Source: Limnanthes douglasii subsp. nivea
Taxonomy: Eukaryota; Streptophyta; Magnoliopsida; Brassicales; Limnanthaceae
Direction of reading: 5' to 3'
Assembly: GCA_036936605.1 (NCBI GenBank)
Contig: JAUPFV010000005.1
Location: 123,126,453 to 123,190,452, forward strand
Length of the DNA: 64,000 bases
Under the pieces are notes generated by a model. That model was given only the letters and a program-made list of their open reading frames with translations, did not search any database and was not told the DNA's origin. Shown piece after piece: positions 1-11,379 of the stretch. The position numbers and the translations under genes were made by a program. Numbering within the stretch: the first letter of the stretch is position 1; each line of letters starts with the position of its first letter.

Positions 1-89
1 TACCAACAACATTGATAATTAATTCAATTGCAAGGTTCGTCGACTGGAGAACTTCATACCTTCAATACTTGAGGTATGACAAATTGCCG

Positions 90-1190
90 GTAAACAAGAA
101 TGAAGTCTGAGCACTGCAGATCAAGGCAACCAAGTTTTGTGTTCACGACAACATCCTGTACAGGAAGACTTCAACTCAGCCATTGCTCCGATGTCTTGAT
201 CGTGCGGAAGCCAATTCGATATTAGTTCATTTGAACTAAGGAGAGGCAGACGCTCATTGCGGCCACCGAACACTAATTCGTCGGTTCCTCCTAACCGGGT
301 ATTATTGGCCTGAACTAGCATTCAATGCGGAAAGTCTTATACAACAATGTCATAAATTCCAAGAGTATGCAAAAACACACCATAGACCCAACGAACCTAT
401 GCAGAATGTTCATGTTCCGTGCCCGTTCGATAAGTAGGGAATATATATAAGTGGGTCATTTTCCAATGGCTACATGAAAGAGGCAGTTCGTTATCGTCGT
501 GTTAGATTATTTCTCCAAATGGGTCGAGGACAAACCTCTATTCCGAACACGCGCACAGGAGGTATGTGACTTTATTCATAACCAAATTCTAATCCCACAA
601 CCGAATTTTACGGATTCTAATGACAGATAACGGCCCGTAATTTTAAAATCCAATACTTACCAACTTCTGCAAACGATATGGGATTCTCTAGCACTTCTCC
701 ACCCCTTATTATCCCCAGGAAAATGGCTAGGTCGAGGTAACTAACAAGATACTGCTCGAAGGAATTAAAAAAATATTGAAAGGTGCCAATGGAAAATGGC
801 CGAATAAGTTGCTGAGGTGGTATGGGCGTATCAAACCACCCCACGCTCAACAACGGGAGATACACCCTTTGGATTAATATACGATACAGAAGTTGTCATT
901 CCAGCAGATATCATAGTACCAAGCCACAAAATCGAACACTGTGAAGAAGAGGAAAACCTAATAGCCAGGTCTACAAGCTTCGATCTCCTGGATGAATGAC
1001 AAGACTAAGCAAGGTACGAGAAGAGAACTACGGAAACTTGATGAGGGGATGCTTCAATTCTCGGTTAAAGCCACGTTCTTTTAAGAAGGGAGACTTAGTC
1101 TTAAATAAGGTATTTCAAGGCTCTATAGTGGAAGAGGTGGCAAGCTGGGGCCAATGAAATATCAATCACCTAAAGTTGTATCGCCAGAAT
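90..1190 (+). pseudogene. TE1 integrase remnant (zinc-binding region to C-terminal region)
   Basis: Read across frames, this matches the order of a gypsy integrase. At about 180-360 there is a zinc-binding-like stretch with ADAHCGHRTLIRRFLLTGYYWP. At about 470-560 there is a broken catalytic-core start (the 'DYFSKW' region survives as frame-shifted pieces). At 817-999 comes the post-core segment [20 protein letters not shown], equivalent to WAYRTTPGAATQESPFALVY in TE8. A C-terminal remnant (KGDLVLNKVFQ-like) lies near 1090-1120. Integrase normally joins the cDNA copy to host DNA in the nucleus. There are many stops and shifts and no usable catalytic triad, so it is certainly inactive. Confidence 0.7.
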
Positions 1191-1206
1191 ATTTAGAATG
1201 TATTGA

Positions 1207-1259
1207 TGCGTTCTTTTTCCTCTTTGATGGCGAGGGGAGTTTTTTTAATGAGGTATCCT
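1207..1259 (+). other. Post-pol conserved noncoding motif (TE1 copy)
   Basis: Just after the integrase remnant the sequence reads TTTTTCCT...TGGCGAGGGGAG...TTTTAATGAGGTATCC. This is a recognisable copy of a motif at the same place in TE2, TE4 and TE8, where the core is TTTTAATGAGGTGTCC. It does not encode a conserved peptide. Function unknown. Confidence 0.5.
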
Positions 1260-1799
1260 AGAACAACATTTTCTCTTTCAATATATTTATGCTTTCTCCA
1301 CTATGTGTTTGTTGCAAGTTTTATCCTTACAATTAGCGAACGGGTCAATGACCATACCATTATTGGATACGCAACAGATCATACTAATTCCAGACTAAGT
1401 GTCTATAAACACGAACGGGCTAATTGGCCAAGCCTATGGGCTACGTAATGGCCATACTGTGTATATACTTTGTACTGGTATATTCGCGAACTAGTTAAAG
1501 ACCAAGTCTAAAACAGACTACGCAATAGGGTGTACACGACCTCGCCGCGAACAAGCTATTATAGAAATTATTGTCTAAGCTACGCAATTAGCCCTACTGA
1601 GCTTGGGATTGTAAGGATCTCCATGAAGCACAACAAACACATACTCCACATTTTCTCCATAAATAATAATGGAAATAATCATATTGGTGTAAGATAAGCC
1701 ACACATAAGTTCAATCTGTTTTCAAAATACTTCAGGAAACACAAAGTCTTCATATACATAACATACAACAAAATAACACAAGGAGAAGAAATACTATGA
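1260..1799. other. Noncoding spacer between integrase and antisense ORF
   Basis: No convincing coding sequence. The 81-codon ORF at 1203-1448 has no recognisable similarity and overlaps the conserved noncoding motif. The hairpin module seen at this position in TE2, TE4 and TE8 is not recognisable here. Confidence 0.4.
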
Positions 1800-4291
1800 C
1801 TACTTAGCACTCGGGGAAGGGGTCAGCTTGGTCTGCTCTGATGGAGTAACATCAGCTACTATAGTGGTATCAACTTCGACGATTGGCGCAGGTGTCAAGA
1901 TCCCATTTTGAGGTGGTACAGAGCCTTGAACCGGAGACACCAAAGATCTCAAGTTTAGCCTAGGATTCAAAGCCATCAGCTTAGTTATAGCTTTCCTATT
2001 TTCTTTGGCTATCATCTGTGTGGCTACAGTGAACATTTGCCTCTCCTTTTGCGCCACAGCTTCTTCTAAGTCTATTTTCCACTATTTTCGTTCTCGCTCG
2101 AGCTCTGCACGCCCCTCCTTTAATTGAGCAGTTAACTTAGTAACATCAGCAGTCAGCGTAGCTATCCGCTCAGCCTGCTCCTCTATCCTTTTCAATTGAA
2201 TCAATTTCCTATCCATCAGGGTCGAGCTCTAAACATATAACTCATCATTTCTCTTCAGCAAGTCTTCATTTTGTTTTAGTACCATCTTGTGATTTTCGGA
2301 TACAGTTTTCTATTCTCGTCGCTACATTTCACAGCTTCTTGTAAAGTTCCCATTGTCTTCTCCAGTTTGTCCTTTGCATCAATTGCCTCATGTTTGGTTG
2401 TTTTGCATGAGGTGTAAGCATGCTTCAAGCGAATAACCTTTACAGCACTAGCTTTGGCTGATCCAAAAACCATGGCTTATGGTCTCCACTTCATCATAGC
2501 TTCCAAGTCAACAGGAGACATGTTCCGATAGCCCAATACGACCAAGTTATGATGAATCTGTGTACCACTAGAAAGTTTGAATTATATTACCACTTTTTTA
2601 ATTAAACGCAACCAGAAAGAGAAAAACTTACCTCAATTCCCAGCTTCACTTGTCGCTGTAAGATGTCAGGAACTGACATCTTGTCATAATACGACAAGTC
2701 AGGAATTCAACAGAGTTGCTCAAATATAAATGAAGAGGGGCGTGGTATGATGATTTTCTTAGGTAGCAACTCTTCCACGGGCACCCTCTATTGACTAAGC
2801 CCAACGCTTTTATCCTCACCTTTGGTCTTCTCCATTATCTCTACCGTTTGTGGCACAGTACCCTCTCCCATATTGGAATTATACACCCACCGTTTCATCA
2901 TTTCAGCCAGCTCTGGGAGGGGGGAGGGGATAACCTTTTCTCCTCATCATCCCCCACCAAGTCAATCAGCTCCTCCACAGAATTTGGATTATGCCCATCG
3001 CCTTGTTTTGATAAAGGTTGAGTTGGGGGACAAGTGTTTCCATCAGAAGTAGCTCATGTGCTGTCATCATCATCATATCTCATTTATAACTTCCAGTGAG
3101 AGGAACAATATCTTCAATCATCTTCTGTTTTTTATTCCAAGGCTTAACCAACGAGCCCGACTTAGTGTCCTCCTCCTCTTCTTATTCTACTCGGACTTTG
3201 CTAGTTTGAGCAGCTTCTGGCACTTCGGGTGCGTCCTTTTCATCCTGCTCGACCTCCGTCTCCTTGTTACTAACTACGCCACCTCCTTGTTCACACGGTT
3301 GGACAGGAGCAAATGATGAATCCCCTGCCTCACACCCTTTCTGGTAATATGCGGTACTGCAAGCCAAACATCGGTGTTGTTATTCTCTCGGTATCTCTTC
3401 TCCATTAGCGCCCTGATGCGATCCATTGTGGCTTCTGACCCATCTGTCATGGTAACTTTACCGTCTGGTTGGATCTTCAACTCTAGAATGGAAAACAAAC
3501 CGAACTTTAGATAATTGTAGCGCGTAAATAGTTGTTTGGAATCCTGCTGCCAGGACTCGTAGGCCAAATTTCCAATTCGAATTAAAGGGTTTATGTAATA
3601 TTTAGCTCCTCCCTCCTTCCACCAGCTTTGATTAGCTACTTCACCTACACAAACAAAGAGTTATCAGCTAATACTTAACAGTGCTCGAAGCTAACTATGC
3701 ATTTCAACTAATTCTACTATGAGTTACACTTTATTTTCCATCTCCTTTCTAATTAAAAATTTAAAGTAGGTGTTTTGTGCTCCCAATTGCTAGATACAAA
3801 AATAAAGGAATTTTATTGAGGTGGGGAGCTCGAAAATCTTGTTCATCCCTTTGAAGTGGGTATAAAAGAAAGGTGCTGATAACAGGTCTGTTAAGCACAC
3901 GTCAGTCCTTAGCAGACGCAAGCTCAACACTACACTAAGTAATAACCTCCACCTGTTTGCAGAAAGTTGAGTAGGGAAAATTCCTATTATTTTAAAGTAA
4001 TCATGAATCAATTCGAGAAGTGGCAGTCTTAACTCCCAATAGAACAAGGTAGTGAAGTGACAAGTCTGTGTCTCTTGGACCTGATAGGGGTTCTCGCCTA
4101 TAGAGGGTGCTCTTATGATGACATCCTCGAGAATCCCACATCTATTCCTGAGGGTGGTAACTCTACTATCATCTAAATCAGACGTATTTGGGGGCTATGT
4201 GCGAGAAATAGTTTTCTAAAGCATTGGCCTCCTCATATACAGGTTCCACAATTTTGTCTGCTTTCGTCTTCGTCGCCCTTTTTGGTGCCAT
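1800..4291 (-). pseudogene. TE1 antisense ORF (gypsy-type transposon domain plus coiled coil), decayed
   Basis: Reading the - strand from the ATG at 4291-4289, the protein starts MAPKRATKTKADKIVEP and hits a stop after about 35 codons. The segment 4047-3790 contains LRLPLLELIHDYFKIIGIFP, then TQLSANRWRLL and later FFYTHFKG. This resembles Pfam PF04195, whose hallmark is a 'PSQL.PNGW'-type motif, also seen in TE4 as CPSQLSPNGW. The region 3567-3274 is lysine/arginine-rich and unassigned. From about 2473 to 1800 the product is rich in Glu, Lys and Ala in heptad-like spacing (coiled coil), with a Pro/Thr/Ser tail. Several stops and shifts make it a pseudogene. Its orientation, opposite to pol, matches the intact relative in TE4. 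The family's function is unknown. Confidence 0.6.
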
Positions 4292-4840
4292 AGTCTTTAC
4301 TGAAACTGCAATAAGGTAGTGATACGAATCAGCATGTTTATAGCAGGAAAGGGCGATCGATTCGACGCAGGAAATGTGTGTGCATTTGGGAATAACCTAC
4401 TCACAGAAGTTCCACTCCAAAATATAGGGTTCTATGTTATGCATAGATTGAAATGATTATATGTGTTAAGAAATCGCGTACCTGGTTGGTGATGTAAAAT
4501 GCGACAGAAAGTTTTTAGGTTTCAGTTGATATCTTCTTCCCCAGCAAGAACGATGCGAGATGTCTAAATAACTTTTATTTTTTCTTTCAATTAAGTAAAC
4601 ACACAACAAGTTGAATGTGTAAAGACTCTTGCAAAATAAGCGCTATACATTGTATCCCAGGTACGCCGGTGTCAGAACTGTCGCAGTTACATCAGCGACA
4701 CATGTCAACAGATGAAGCCAAAAGGCGTTTAAAATAACAACGTGACTACTTGTGGGTTATAATTTAATATGTAATTTCTAATTTATAGGTTTGCTAATCT
4801 TTTTCTGATAACTAATAATCCTATAAACTAGGGGGAGCCC

Positions 4841-5464
4841 TAATAAAGGGAGATTCTCTCGAATAAGTACGAGCACGAGCAGGAAATGCGGACTGCAAGC
4901 TTGGGCTACGATAATAAAGAAACAAGAAAGCAGAGGACGAGCTCTATGCCACTGTCGACCTCAAAGAGAAGTGAAGAACAAGCTCAACGATACTCGACAA
5001 TGGATGAGATGAACGACCAGACTAAGGTTGAGATGAACAGACAAGGGATGAGTTCTCACATAAATTAGTCGACCTTAAATCAAAGAAGAGTGCAAGCTCG
5101 AAGATGGTTGATCGACCACGTGATCGGGTGAGCTCGAGCTCTGCACACCAGCACATATTTTATCGCACTGAAGGAATGGGCCAGCTCGGGTTGACATGTA
5201 ATCCAGACAAAGGGTTTCCTTATCTATTGTATAACACATGTTTTGATTCTTAAGTCAAACCATTTCAAGTAGTTTTTCTGAAATTATAGGAGACGAGATG
5301 TTAGTGAGTTAGTAGTGCATTAAATGTAAACAAGTGTAAGTGCTCACTAACTCACATATTATAAATAGGAAGAATCTAAATAAGACGATGTTTTTTTGCC
5401 TCATCTCTTTTCTGGCTAAAAGCTTAAAGACTTTACTTTGGTAAAACTTGTTATTTCCGTAACA
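4841..5464 (+). repeat. Possible 3' LTR of TE1
   Basis: A purine run CTAGGGGGAG (from 4829) resembles a polypurine tract. The following stretch has a TATAAATAGG box at about 5361 and ends GTAACA at 5464, immediately before copia-like coding sequence. The partner LTR is off-window, so neither end is verified. The 60-codon ORF at 4886-5068 inside it has no recognisable similarity. Confidence 0.25.
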
Positions 5465-5489
5465 ATGGTGACATAAGAAATTATTCCAC

Positions 5490-6440
5490 TTTTTGAATAA
5501 ATTCTTATATCTAATTTCAAAATATTGTAACTTTCCTTATGGATCAAGTAATGAATTTTTATTTTGTGAATCTTGTAAATTAGGTAAATCTCATGTATTT
5601 CCTTACTCTAGGTCTACTTCTCAAGCTAAACATGTGTTGGATCTAATATATAGTGAACTATGGGGGCCTAATCCAATACTATCGCAGTCGTGATTTAAAT
5701 TTTACATAATTTTTGTTGTTGGTTGTACAAGCATGTTGTGACGACAAGGCTCACACTCCTTTCTCAACTAAACTTTCCCTATAGGTATTGGCTAAAATCA
5801 TCTCTTAATGATACATACTTAATAAAAAGACTTACTACCATTGTCCTAGGTTATTTTTCTTCTCATAAAAATTTATATAACTTTACGTCTCACTACTTCT
5901 TTGAAGGACTTTTGGATGTGCATGTTTTCCATCCCTAAGGCCCTTTTAGTCACACAAATTTCAATTTCACTTTGCAAAGTGTATTTGTTTTGGGGTATAA
6001 TAATACTTAAAAAGGATATAAATTTCTTACCTCAACTCGTATGATTTATATTTCTAAGAATATGATCTTTAATGAATTAGAGTTTTTTTGTTTTACGAGG
6101 ACCATAAACACTAAGAGTTCTGAGTTTAATTACATTTCATCTCTGGTACCTGGTTACATGGAAAACTAGTTACTAACATTCACTCTTCTATTAGTAAACC
6201 AAACTCTATTTCTAAGCATATACCTAATAAACTTTTTCAAACAAGAAAACATGTTATACGCATAAAACATATACGACATGATCATGACCCTAAAAGAAAT
6301 CTAACATATTTTCAAAGCCAAGCAAATCAACATATGCATACCACAAATATTACATTACCTATAGACGCAACATATATAACTTGCAAGGAAATCAAGCTAC
6401 ACATACAGAAAATAGTTAATCGGCCATACAGAACACATAT
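5490..6440 (+). pseudogene. Ty1/copia integrase fragment with linker
   Basis: The translation starts in a copia-type zinc-binding region, CESCKLGKSHVFPYSRS, followed by DLIYSELWGPNPILSQS, the usual core-start motif. From 5723 it resumes at the later-core motif LLSQLNFPYRYWLKSSLND and YLIKRLTT, so most of the catalytic core is missing through an internal deletion. At 5930-6110 it reads SVFVLGYNNT.KGYKFLTST and YISKNMIFNELEFF, matching the copia segment before the RT domain. A Ser/Asn/His-rich linker follows to about 6440. RT and RNase H are absent. The fragment appears cut by TE1 on the left and TE2 on the right. Confidence 0.75.
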
Positions 6441-6679
6441 ATAAGCAATGATATATCAAACATTAAGGCTATTACCACTATGTCAAAATAAGGTTTTATA
6501 AAACCTAAAATTATATATTTTGGACTCACCACTACAACAACAATATTGTTACATGAACCTATAAAGTTTTTTGAGCTCATTATTACTCCGAACTAGGTTA
6601 AAGCTATGCATGTTAACTATGAGGCCTTAATGAGGAATACGAAATGGTCAATGGTTCCCTAATGTTTTACAATAAACTT
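6441..6679. other. Short AT-rich gap
   Basis: No gene or repeat recognised between the copia linker and the TE2 LTR. Confidence 0.4.
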
Positions 6680-7044
6680 TAATGAGTTCGGATATTACAA
6701 TCACAACCTATCTTTTAATCCGGACAGGGGTAATTCAGACCATATCACTCCACTATAAATCTGAACAGGACAAATATGAACACCTTTTGACTAAGCTATT
6801 TTTTAATTTACTTAAAAACTAATGGGTTCTTAAACTCGACCCGGTTTCACAACTGACCCGATAATCCCATGGGTTATAGATTAAAAGTATAAATACCATA
6901 ACCACTCTCATTAATGAAGGTGATCAATATTTAATACAAGCAGGCTGCTTGATTATCTCACTACTCCTCACACTAAACACAAAATACCCCAAACTTACTA
7001 CAACACTTTACAAAACTACCCCCAGCCTAAAATAAACCAAACCA
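6680..7044 (+). repeat. TE2 5' LTR (365 bp)
   Basis: The left end TAATGAGTTCGGAT lines up with TGATGAGTCCGAAT, the LTR start of TE4/TE8, with G changed to A in the terminal TG. A TATAAATA box lies at 6888-6895, as in TE4 and TE8. The right end ACCA at 7044 directly precedes AA and the primer-binding site. The left boundary rests only on this alignment, because there is no second LTR. Confidence 0.6.
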
Positions 7045-7046
7045 AA

Positions 7047-7066
7047 TTGGCGACCATAGTGGAGCG
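7047..7066 (+). promoter_or_regulatory. TE2 primer-binding site
   Basis: TTGGCGACCATAGTGGAGCG starts two bases after the LTR and differs by only a few bases from the TE8 site TTGGCGACCACAGTGGGAGC. The TGGCGAC start is complementary to a tRNA 3' CCA end. I cannot name the tRNA with confidence. Confidence 0.65.
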
Positions 7067-7115
7067 CGAAGGTACCTGGATTTTACATTCAAAACCAGTA
7101 AGAAAAACAGTTTGG

Positions 7116-8960
7116 ATGGATCCGAACGAGCAAGTTACTCCACCTCCTGTGGTGGAAACGGTCAAGGATAATAATGAATGTACTGTTGATGAGCGAGATT
7201 AGCTGAGAGCAGAGATAGAAGCGCTAAGGCCATAAAACAAGCAGAGAAATGTAGCAGGGAAAAATCAAGGGTGTCAGCTATTCACCATACTGACAATCCT
7301 GGGGAGAACGATCCATCACTAAAGACTCATCTTAGTTAAAAAAAGATTCATCTCAGCTCTAAGAAGACACATCGGTATAAGCATGTTGAAAGTTCAGAGT
7401 CTGAGTCCTCTAGTAGCTCTTTGAATGAGGTTGAGCTTGAGGAATCTTTGTCATCAAGCAGCAATGAAGGTAGATCTAGAAAAAAGATGAAGTTAATAAA
7501 AAATTATTCAAGAAAGAGGGATAGAAATGGTAGGCTTAAAAGGCATATGGGCAGAGGGTCATCCCATATGCATGTTGATCAGTTGCTGATAGATCCTTTT
7601 GCTTTTCAGACCGAACCATGTATTTTTGCAACACTTAATGAAGATACAGTCGTTAATCGTAATAAGAAATGGTGGCAATCAACTTTGTTTGCAAAAATAC
7701 TGTCCGGAAACCTACCCAAAATATTTGATAGCTCCAAAATGGAAACATATGATGAGAGTAGAGATCCGGACAACCATGCGGAGTAATTCAAGAACTTTAT
7801 GATGAATTTTGATGATGATGGAAAACTCTTGTGCAGAGCCTTTTCCCAAACTTTCACGGGTAGTGCTCTTAAATGGTATAATAGCTTACCTCAGGGTGTA
7901 TTAGAAACTTTGATACATTCTCGGTTGCCTTCCGAAGGAAATTCGTTCGAAGTAAAGAGGTGAAGGGTAATGGGGATACCATTATCTATTGTGCCCAAGA
8001 ACCAAACGAATCTTTAAAGGACTACATAAATCGATTGGTGAATACAAAGAACGGGGTAGCAGATTTCTTCGAGAAGGTGAGAATTACTTCTCTAAGACAA
8101 AGGTTGAATCCTGGGAACCTGGCTGATTCAATAACCAGGAAAAAAACTATGACCCGGGGTGGCCTGCCGAATTAAGTGGGAAAGCAGATTAACATGGAAG
8201 AAACAAAGAAAACCAGGGTGCACCGTCAAGTGAGTTCCACCACAACAGCTCCTCCAGCCGCTAACCAGTCCGGCTACAAGGCTAAAGAGACCGAACATGG
8301 GTTCAACCAGACTAAACAGACTCAATCCAACCAGAATCAGGTGCAGAGCCAACAATCAAGAAGTAAAAGAGGTCCTTAGGTTCAACCGGAGTGGTTTGCA
8401 GAATTAAGGGAGAATGTGGCCACAATCTATGATAAGACAAAGGAGGAAGTGCATTTTCGAAAACCAGCGGCATTGCAGTGTCCCAGAGAAACTCGAAATA
8501 CTTGTTTTTGTCAGTTTCACAATGATATAGGCCATAACACTCAAGACTGCATAGCATTAAAACAGGAAGTGTATAACCTTATTGAAAGAGGCAAATTGAG
8601 AGCTTATGTTAAAAGAATAAGTGGAAATTGCTTGACAATGCTCCTCGAACGAGCCAACAAACAATCATGGAACATCTGCTCAAGAAGGGGCAATGGTGAT
8701 TCTTGAAAGATTCGATGTTGATTCTGAGTATGTGGAGCCTGATCCAACTCAGAATAAGGTGGGAGTCATAACAGAACAAACCAGGATGGTGCCCGGACTG
8801 ATCAGTTTCTTTGAGTCACTAACTATCTTTAGAGGAGATACTGAGACAACACCGACCCCTTCATCAAGGAAAAGGCATGTCCACAGTTTGGCCACTCAAT
8901 TGGAAGGGGGATGTCTTCCCATCAGTGCCAATCCCCTTTCCCATTCATAATTTTTTATGA
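7116..8960 (+). pseudogene. TE2 gag, broken
   Basis: The start ATG at 7116 gives MDPNEQVTPPPVVETV, equivalent to MNPDNPELPPSLLEVV in TE8. A TAG interrupts at about codon 28, and further shifts follow. Recognisable segments are a Ser/Lys-rich basic region (7421-7570), the Gag core with KWYNSLPQG-like residues near 7870, RLVNTKNGVADFFEKV near 8035, and a zinc-knuckle-like CQFHNDIGHNTQDC at about 8510-8550. Gag forms the cytoplasmic particle that packages the element RNA. At least three frames are needed to read it through, so it is inactive. Confidence 0.8.
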
Positions 8961-9599
8961 GGATGATTTGAGGAATATTGATGGGCCTTATGAGGATGCG
9001 GTGGTTATACGAGCATCTATTGGGGGGAATTGTATATGCCGAATTTTAATAGATACATGCAGTTCAACAAGAATTCTATTCTTAAGCTCTTACAAGCAAA
9101 TGAGGAATTTGGCCATTATTCAACACTCGAACATAACTATTGTGGGGTTCACAAGGAGCTCTGCGGATGTAATTGAGGAATTTGAAGAAGAAGTGTTGTT
9201 AGGAAACGAGCCTTTTAAGAAGATGGTAAGGGTGCTATTGGTTGTTGTAGACTACCCCACATCATACGATGCAATTTTAAGAGGTCCTGGCTTTCCAGAA
9301 TGCATGTTGTGGCCTCAACAACCCATCAGTGTTTAAAGTATGCAGTTCAAGGACAAGTAGGTGTTGTGCGAAGTAGTAAGAAAATATCTAATGAGTGTTA
9401 TGCAACAGCTCTTGCTCTTAAGACTTTGGGGGCACTTTGGATTAATGAAGATTGGCAGTTACTGGAGCCTTCTGCGGGGGGGAGTGAGATTGATGACCCT
9501 AGAGAGGCTCCTACTGTTATAAAACCAATTGAAGAAGTTGAAACCCACTCCCTTGCAGAGGGTATAAATACCAAGATTGGTTCCAAGATGGCACCATAA
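8911..9599 (+). pseudogene. TE2 aspartic protease and linker
   Basis: The frame from 8911 contains ILIDTCSSTRILFLSSYKQM, where a retroviral-type protease has D-T/S-G at the active site; here Gly is Cys. It continues through EFEEEVLLGNEPFKKMVRVL and the SYDAIL flap-side motif. A shift near 9290 moves to the frame 9300-9599, with MHVVASTTHQCLKYAVQGQ and an acidic linker ending KIGSKMAP. In family members this enzyme cuts Gag-Pol into mature proteins. The lost Gly plus the frameshift make it inactive. Confidence 0.75.
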
Positions 9600-9639
9600 T
9601 TAAAAAAAAGTTGTTGTTTTTTAAGTAAACAATCAACAT

Positions 9640-10868
9640 GTGTTTGCTTGGTGCAATAGTGATGTAACCGGAGTACCCGCAAGAGTTATTTCATACAAGT
9701 TTTCCATCGAGAGTGATATTTCACATGCTTTACAGAAAATAAGAGCTTTTTCTAAGGAAAAAGCGGATGTGATAGTTCAAGAGGTTGATCTGCTGACCAA
9801 GATGGAACACATTAAAGAATCCCAATATCTTTTATGGACTGCCAATCCGGTGTTAGTCAAGAAAAAAAACGAGAAATGGCGTATGTACATTGATTTCACT
9901 GACCTTAACATAGATTTCCCAAATGATCTATATCTTGTTCCCCAAATAGATCAGTTGGTAGACTCTACCTCTCGATCCGAAGGATCCAGATCACACTACC
10001 TTTATAACAAACAGAGGTCCCCATTGCTACAAGGTGATGCCCTTAGGATTAAAGAATGTTGGGGCTATTTATCAGAGGTTGGTGAACAAAACATTTGCTA
10101 ATCAGATTGCCAGAAATATGGAAGGATACATAGATGACATCATGGTTAAAAGTCGGGATGAGGATTTGCACATAATTCATCTTCAAGAAATATTTGCTAA
10201 TTTAGCAGCTGTAAATTTGAAATTAAATCTAGAGAAATATGTGTTTGGTGTCCGATCTGGAAAGTTTATGGGTTATGTGATAAGTGAGAAAGGTATCTAG
10301 CCTGATTCAGATCAACTTAATGCACTATTGGAAATGGATCATCCTCTACATGTTAAAGAAATCCAAAGGCTCACCGGAAGATAGGCTGCCTTGAACAAGT
10401 TTATTTGAAGAATGCTAAAGACTTCAATTGGTCTCCACAGTGCGATCAGGCCTTCGTTGAGAAAAAGAAACACTTATCCTCCCAAAGACTCTCTTCAAAC
10501 CCGTTCAATGAGAAACGCTCTATGTATACTTGGTTGTGTCAGAATATGTTATAAGTGCAGTTAGGGTAAGAGAAGTGGAAAATTATCCTCGTCCGGTGTA
10601 CTACATCAGCAAAAGTTTATTAGATTCCGAGAAAAGGTATTTCAAGCTGGAAAAGTTGGCGCTAGCCTTAATGATTGCAACAAGAAAGATTAGGCCATAT
10701 TTTCAATCTGATTCCATCATTGTCCGAACATATTTACTACTAAAATATGTTCTTCAAAAGGTAGATATATCAAGCAGGATGACCAAGTGGTCAGTAGAAT
10801 TGTGGGACTACAACATTGATTTTACCCCCGAACGGCTATTAAAGCCCAATCAGTGGCTGATTTCTTAG
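9640..10868 (+). pseudogene. TE2 reverse transcriptase and RNase H
   Basis: RT begins MFAWCNSDVTGVP and continues with SQYLLWTANPVLVKKKNEKW and IDFTDLN. After VDSTS about 75 bases are missing compared with TE8, removing the LLSFMDAFSGYNQ segment that carries the first catalytic Asp. A frame change near 10030 leads to MPLGLKNVGAIYQRLVNK and the YIDDI catalytic motif (10127-10141). RNase H follows (10530-10868: PVYYISKSLLDSEKRY, SSRMTKWSVELWDY). Stops at 10298 and near 10383, plus the missing Asp, make it inactive. Confidence 0.8.
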
Positions 10869-10899
10869 TAGAATTCCATACGGACAGGAACTCTAAATA

Positions 10900-11330
10900 A
10901 ACTTCAGAAGATAAAACAAAGAAAGAGTGGGTTGTCTGAACTGATGGTGGATCAAGCACAATGGTATCTGAAGCCGGAGTTTTCTTAACCTCTCCATATG
11001 GTGATAAAATGTACTAAACTATATGCTTTGGGTTCAGGACCTCTAACAATGAGTCTGAATATGAAGCAGCTATAGCTGGTCTTAAATTGGCTCTCCTGCA
11101 TGGGGCTAAGAGATTTCGGTTGATGAGTGACTCTTAACTGCTCATCCATCATGCTCAAGGTCAGTCTGAGGGCAATAAGAAGCAACTGATCAAGTACTTA
11201 CTGATTTTGAAAGAAGTGGCAGCAGACTTCAAAAGTGTTTGTTATGAGCATATTCTCAGATCGGAGAATATATTGGAAGACTCTTTGGAAACTATAGCAT
11301 ATTCTGAGTCCTACCCTTGTGGATTCACAT
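10900..11330 (+). pseudogene. TE2 archaeal-type RNase H
   Basis: Reading through several stops, the sequence gives TDGGSSTMVSEAGVFLTSPY, SNNESEYEAAIAGLKLA and an SDS-like position followed by an ENILEDSLET-like end. This is the second RNase H found in the Tat lineage, located between the RT-linked RNase H and integrase. It is interrupted and inactive. Confidence 0.65.
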
Positions 11331-11379
11331 ACAAGAATTCCTGTCCATACAGCTAATTCAAAACAAATAATATGGGGAA

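Larger units (their letters stand above)
1..5464 (+). mobile_element. TE1: 3' part of a Tat-like Ty3/gypsy element
   Basis: The window opens inside an old gypsy-type LTR retrotransposon. Integrase remnants lie on the + strand to about 1190. A long ORF on the - strand (4291 to 1800) then converges on them. The same arrangement occurs in TE2, TE4, TE6 and TE8, which is why I group these pieces. The right boundary is a guess, based on an LTR-like stretch ending in CA near 5464, just before copia-type coding sequence. The 5' LTR, gag and most of pol lie outside the window, so the family and target-site duplication cannot be checked. Confidence 0.55.

Noticed and set aside
4886..5068. 60-codon ORF starting MRTASLGYDNKE
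   Set aside because: Lies in a probable LTR, has no similarity I recognise and ordinary composition for chance.
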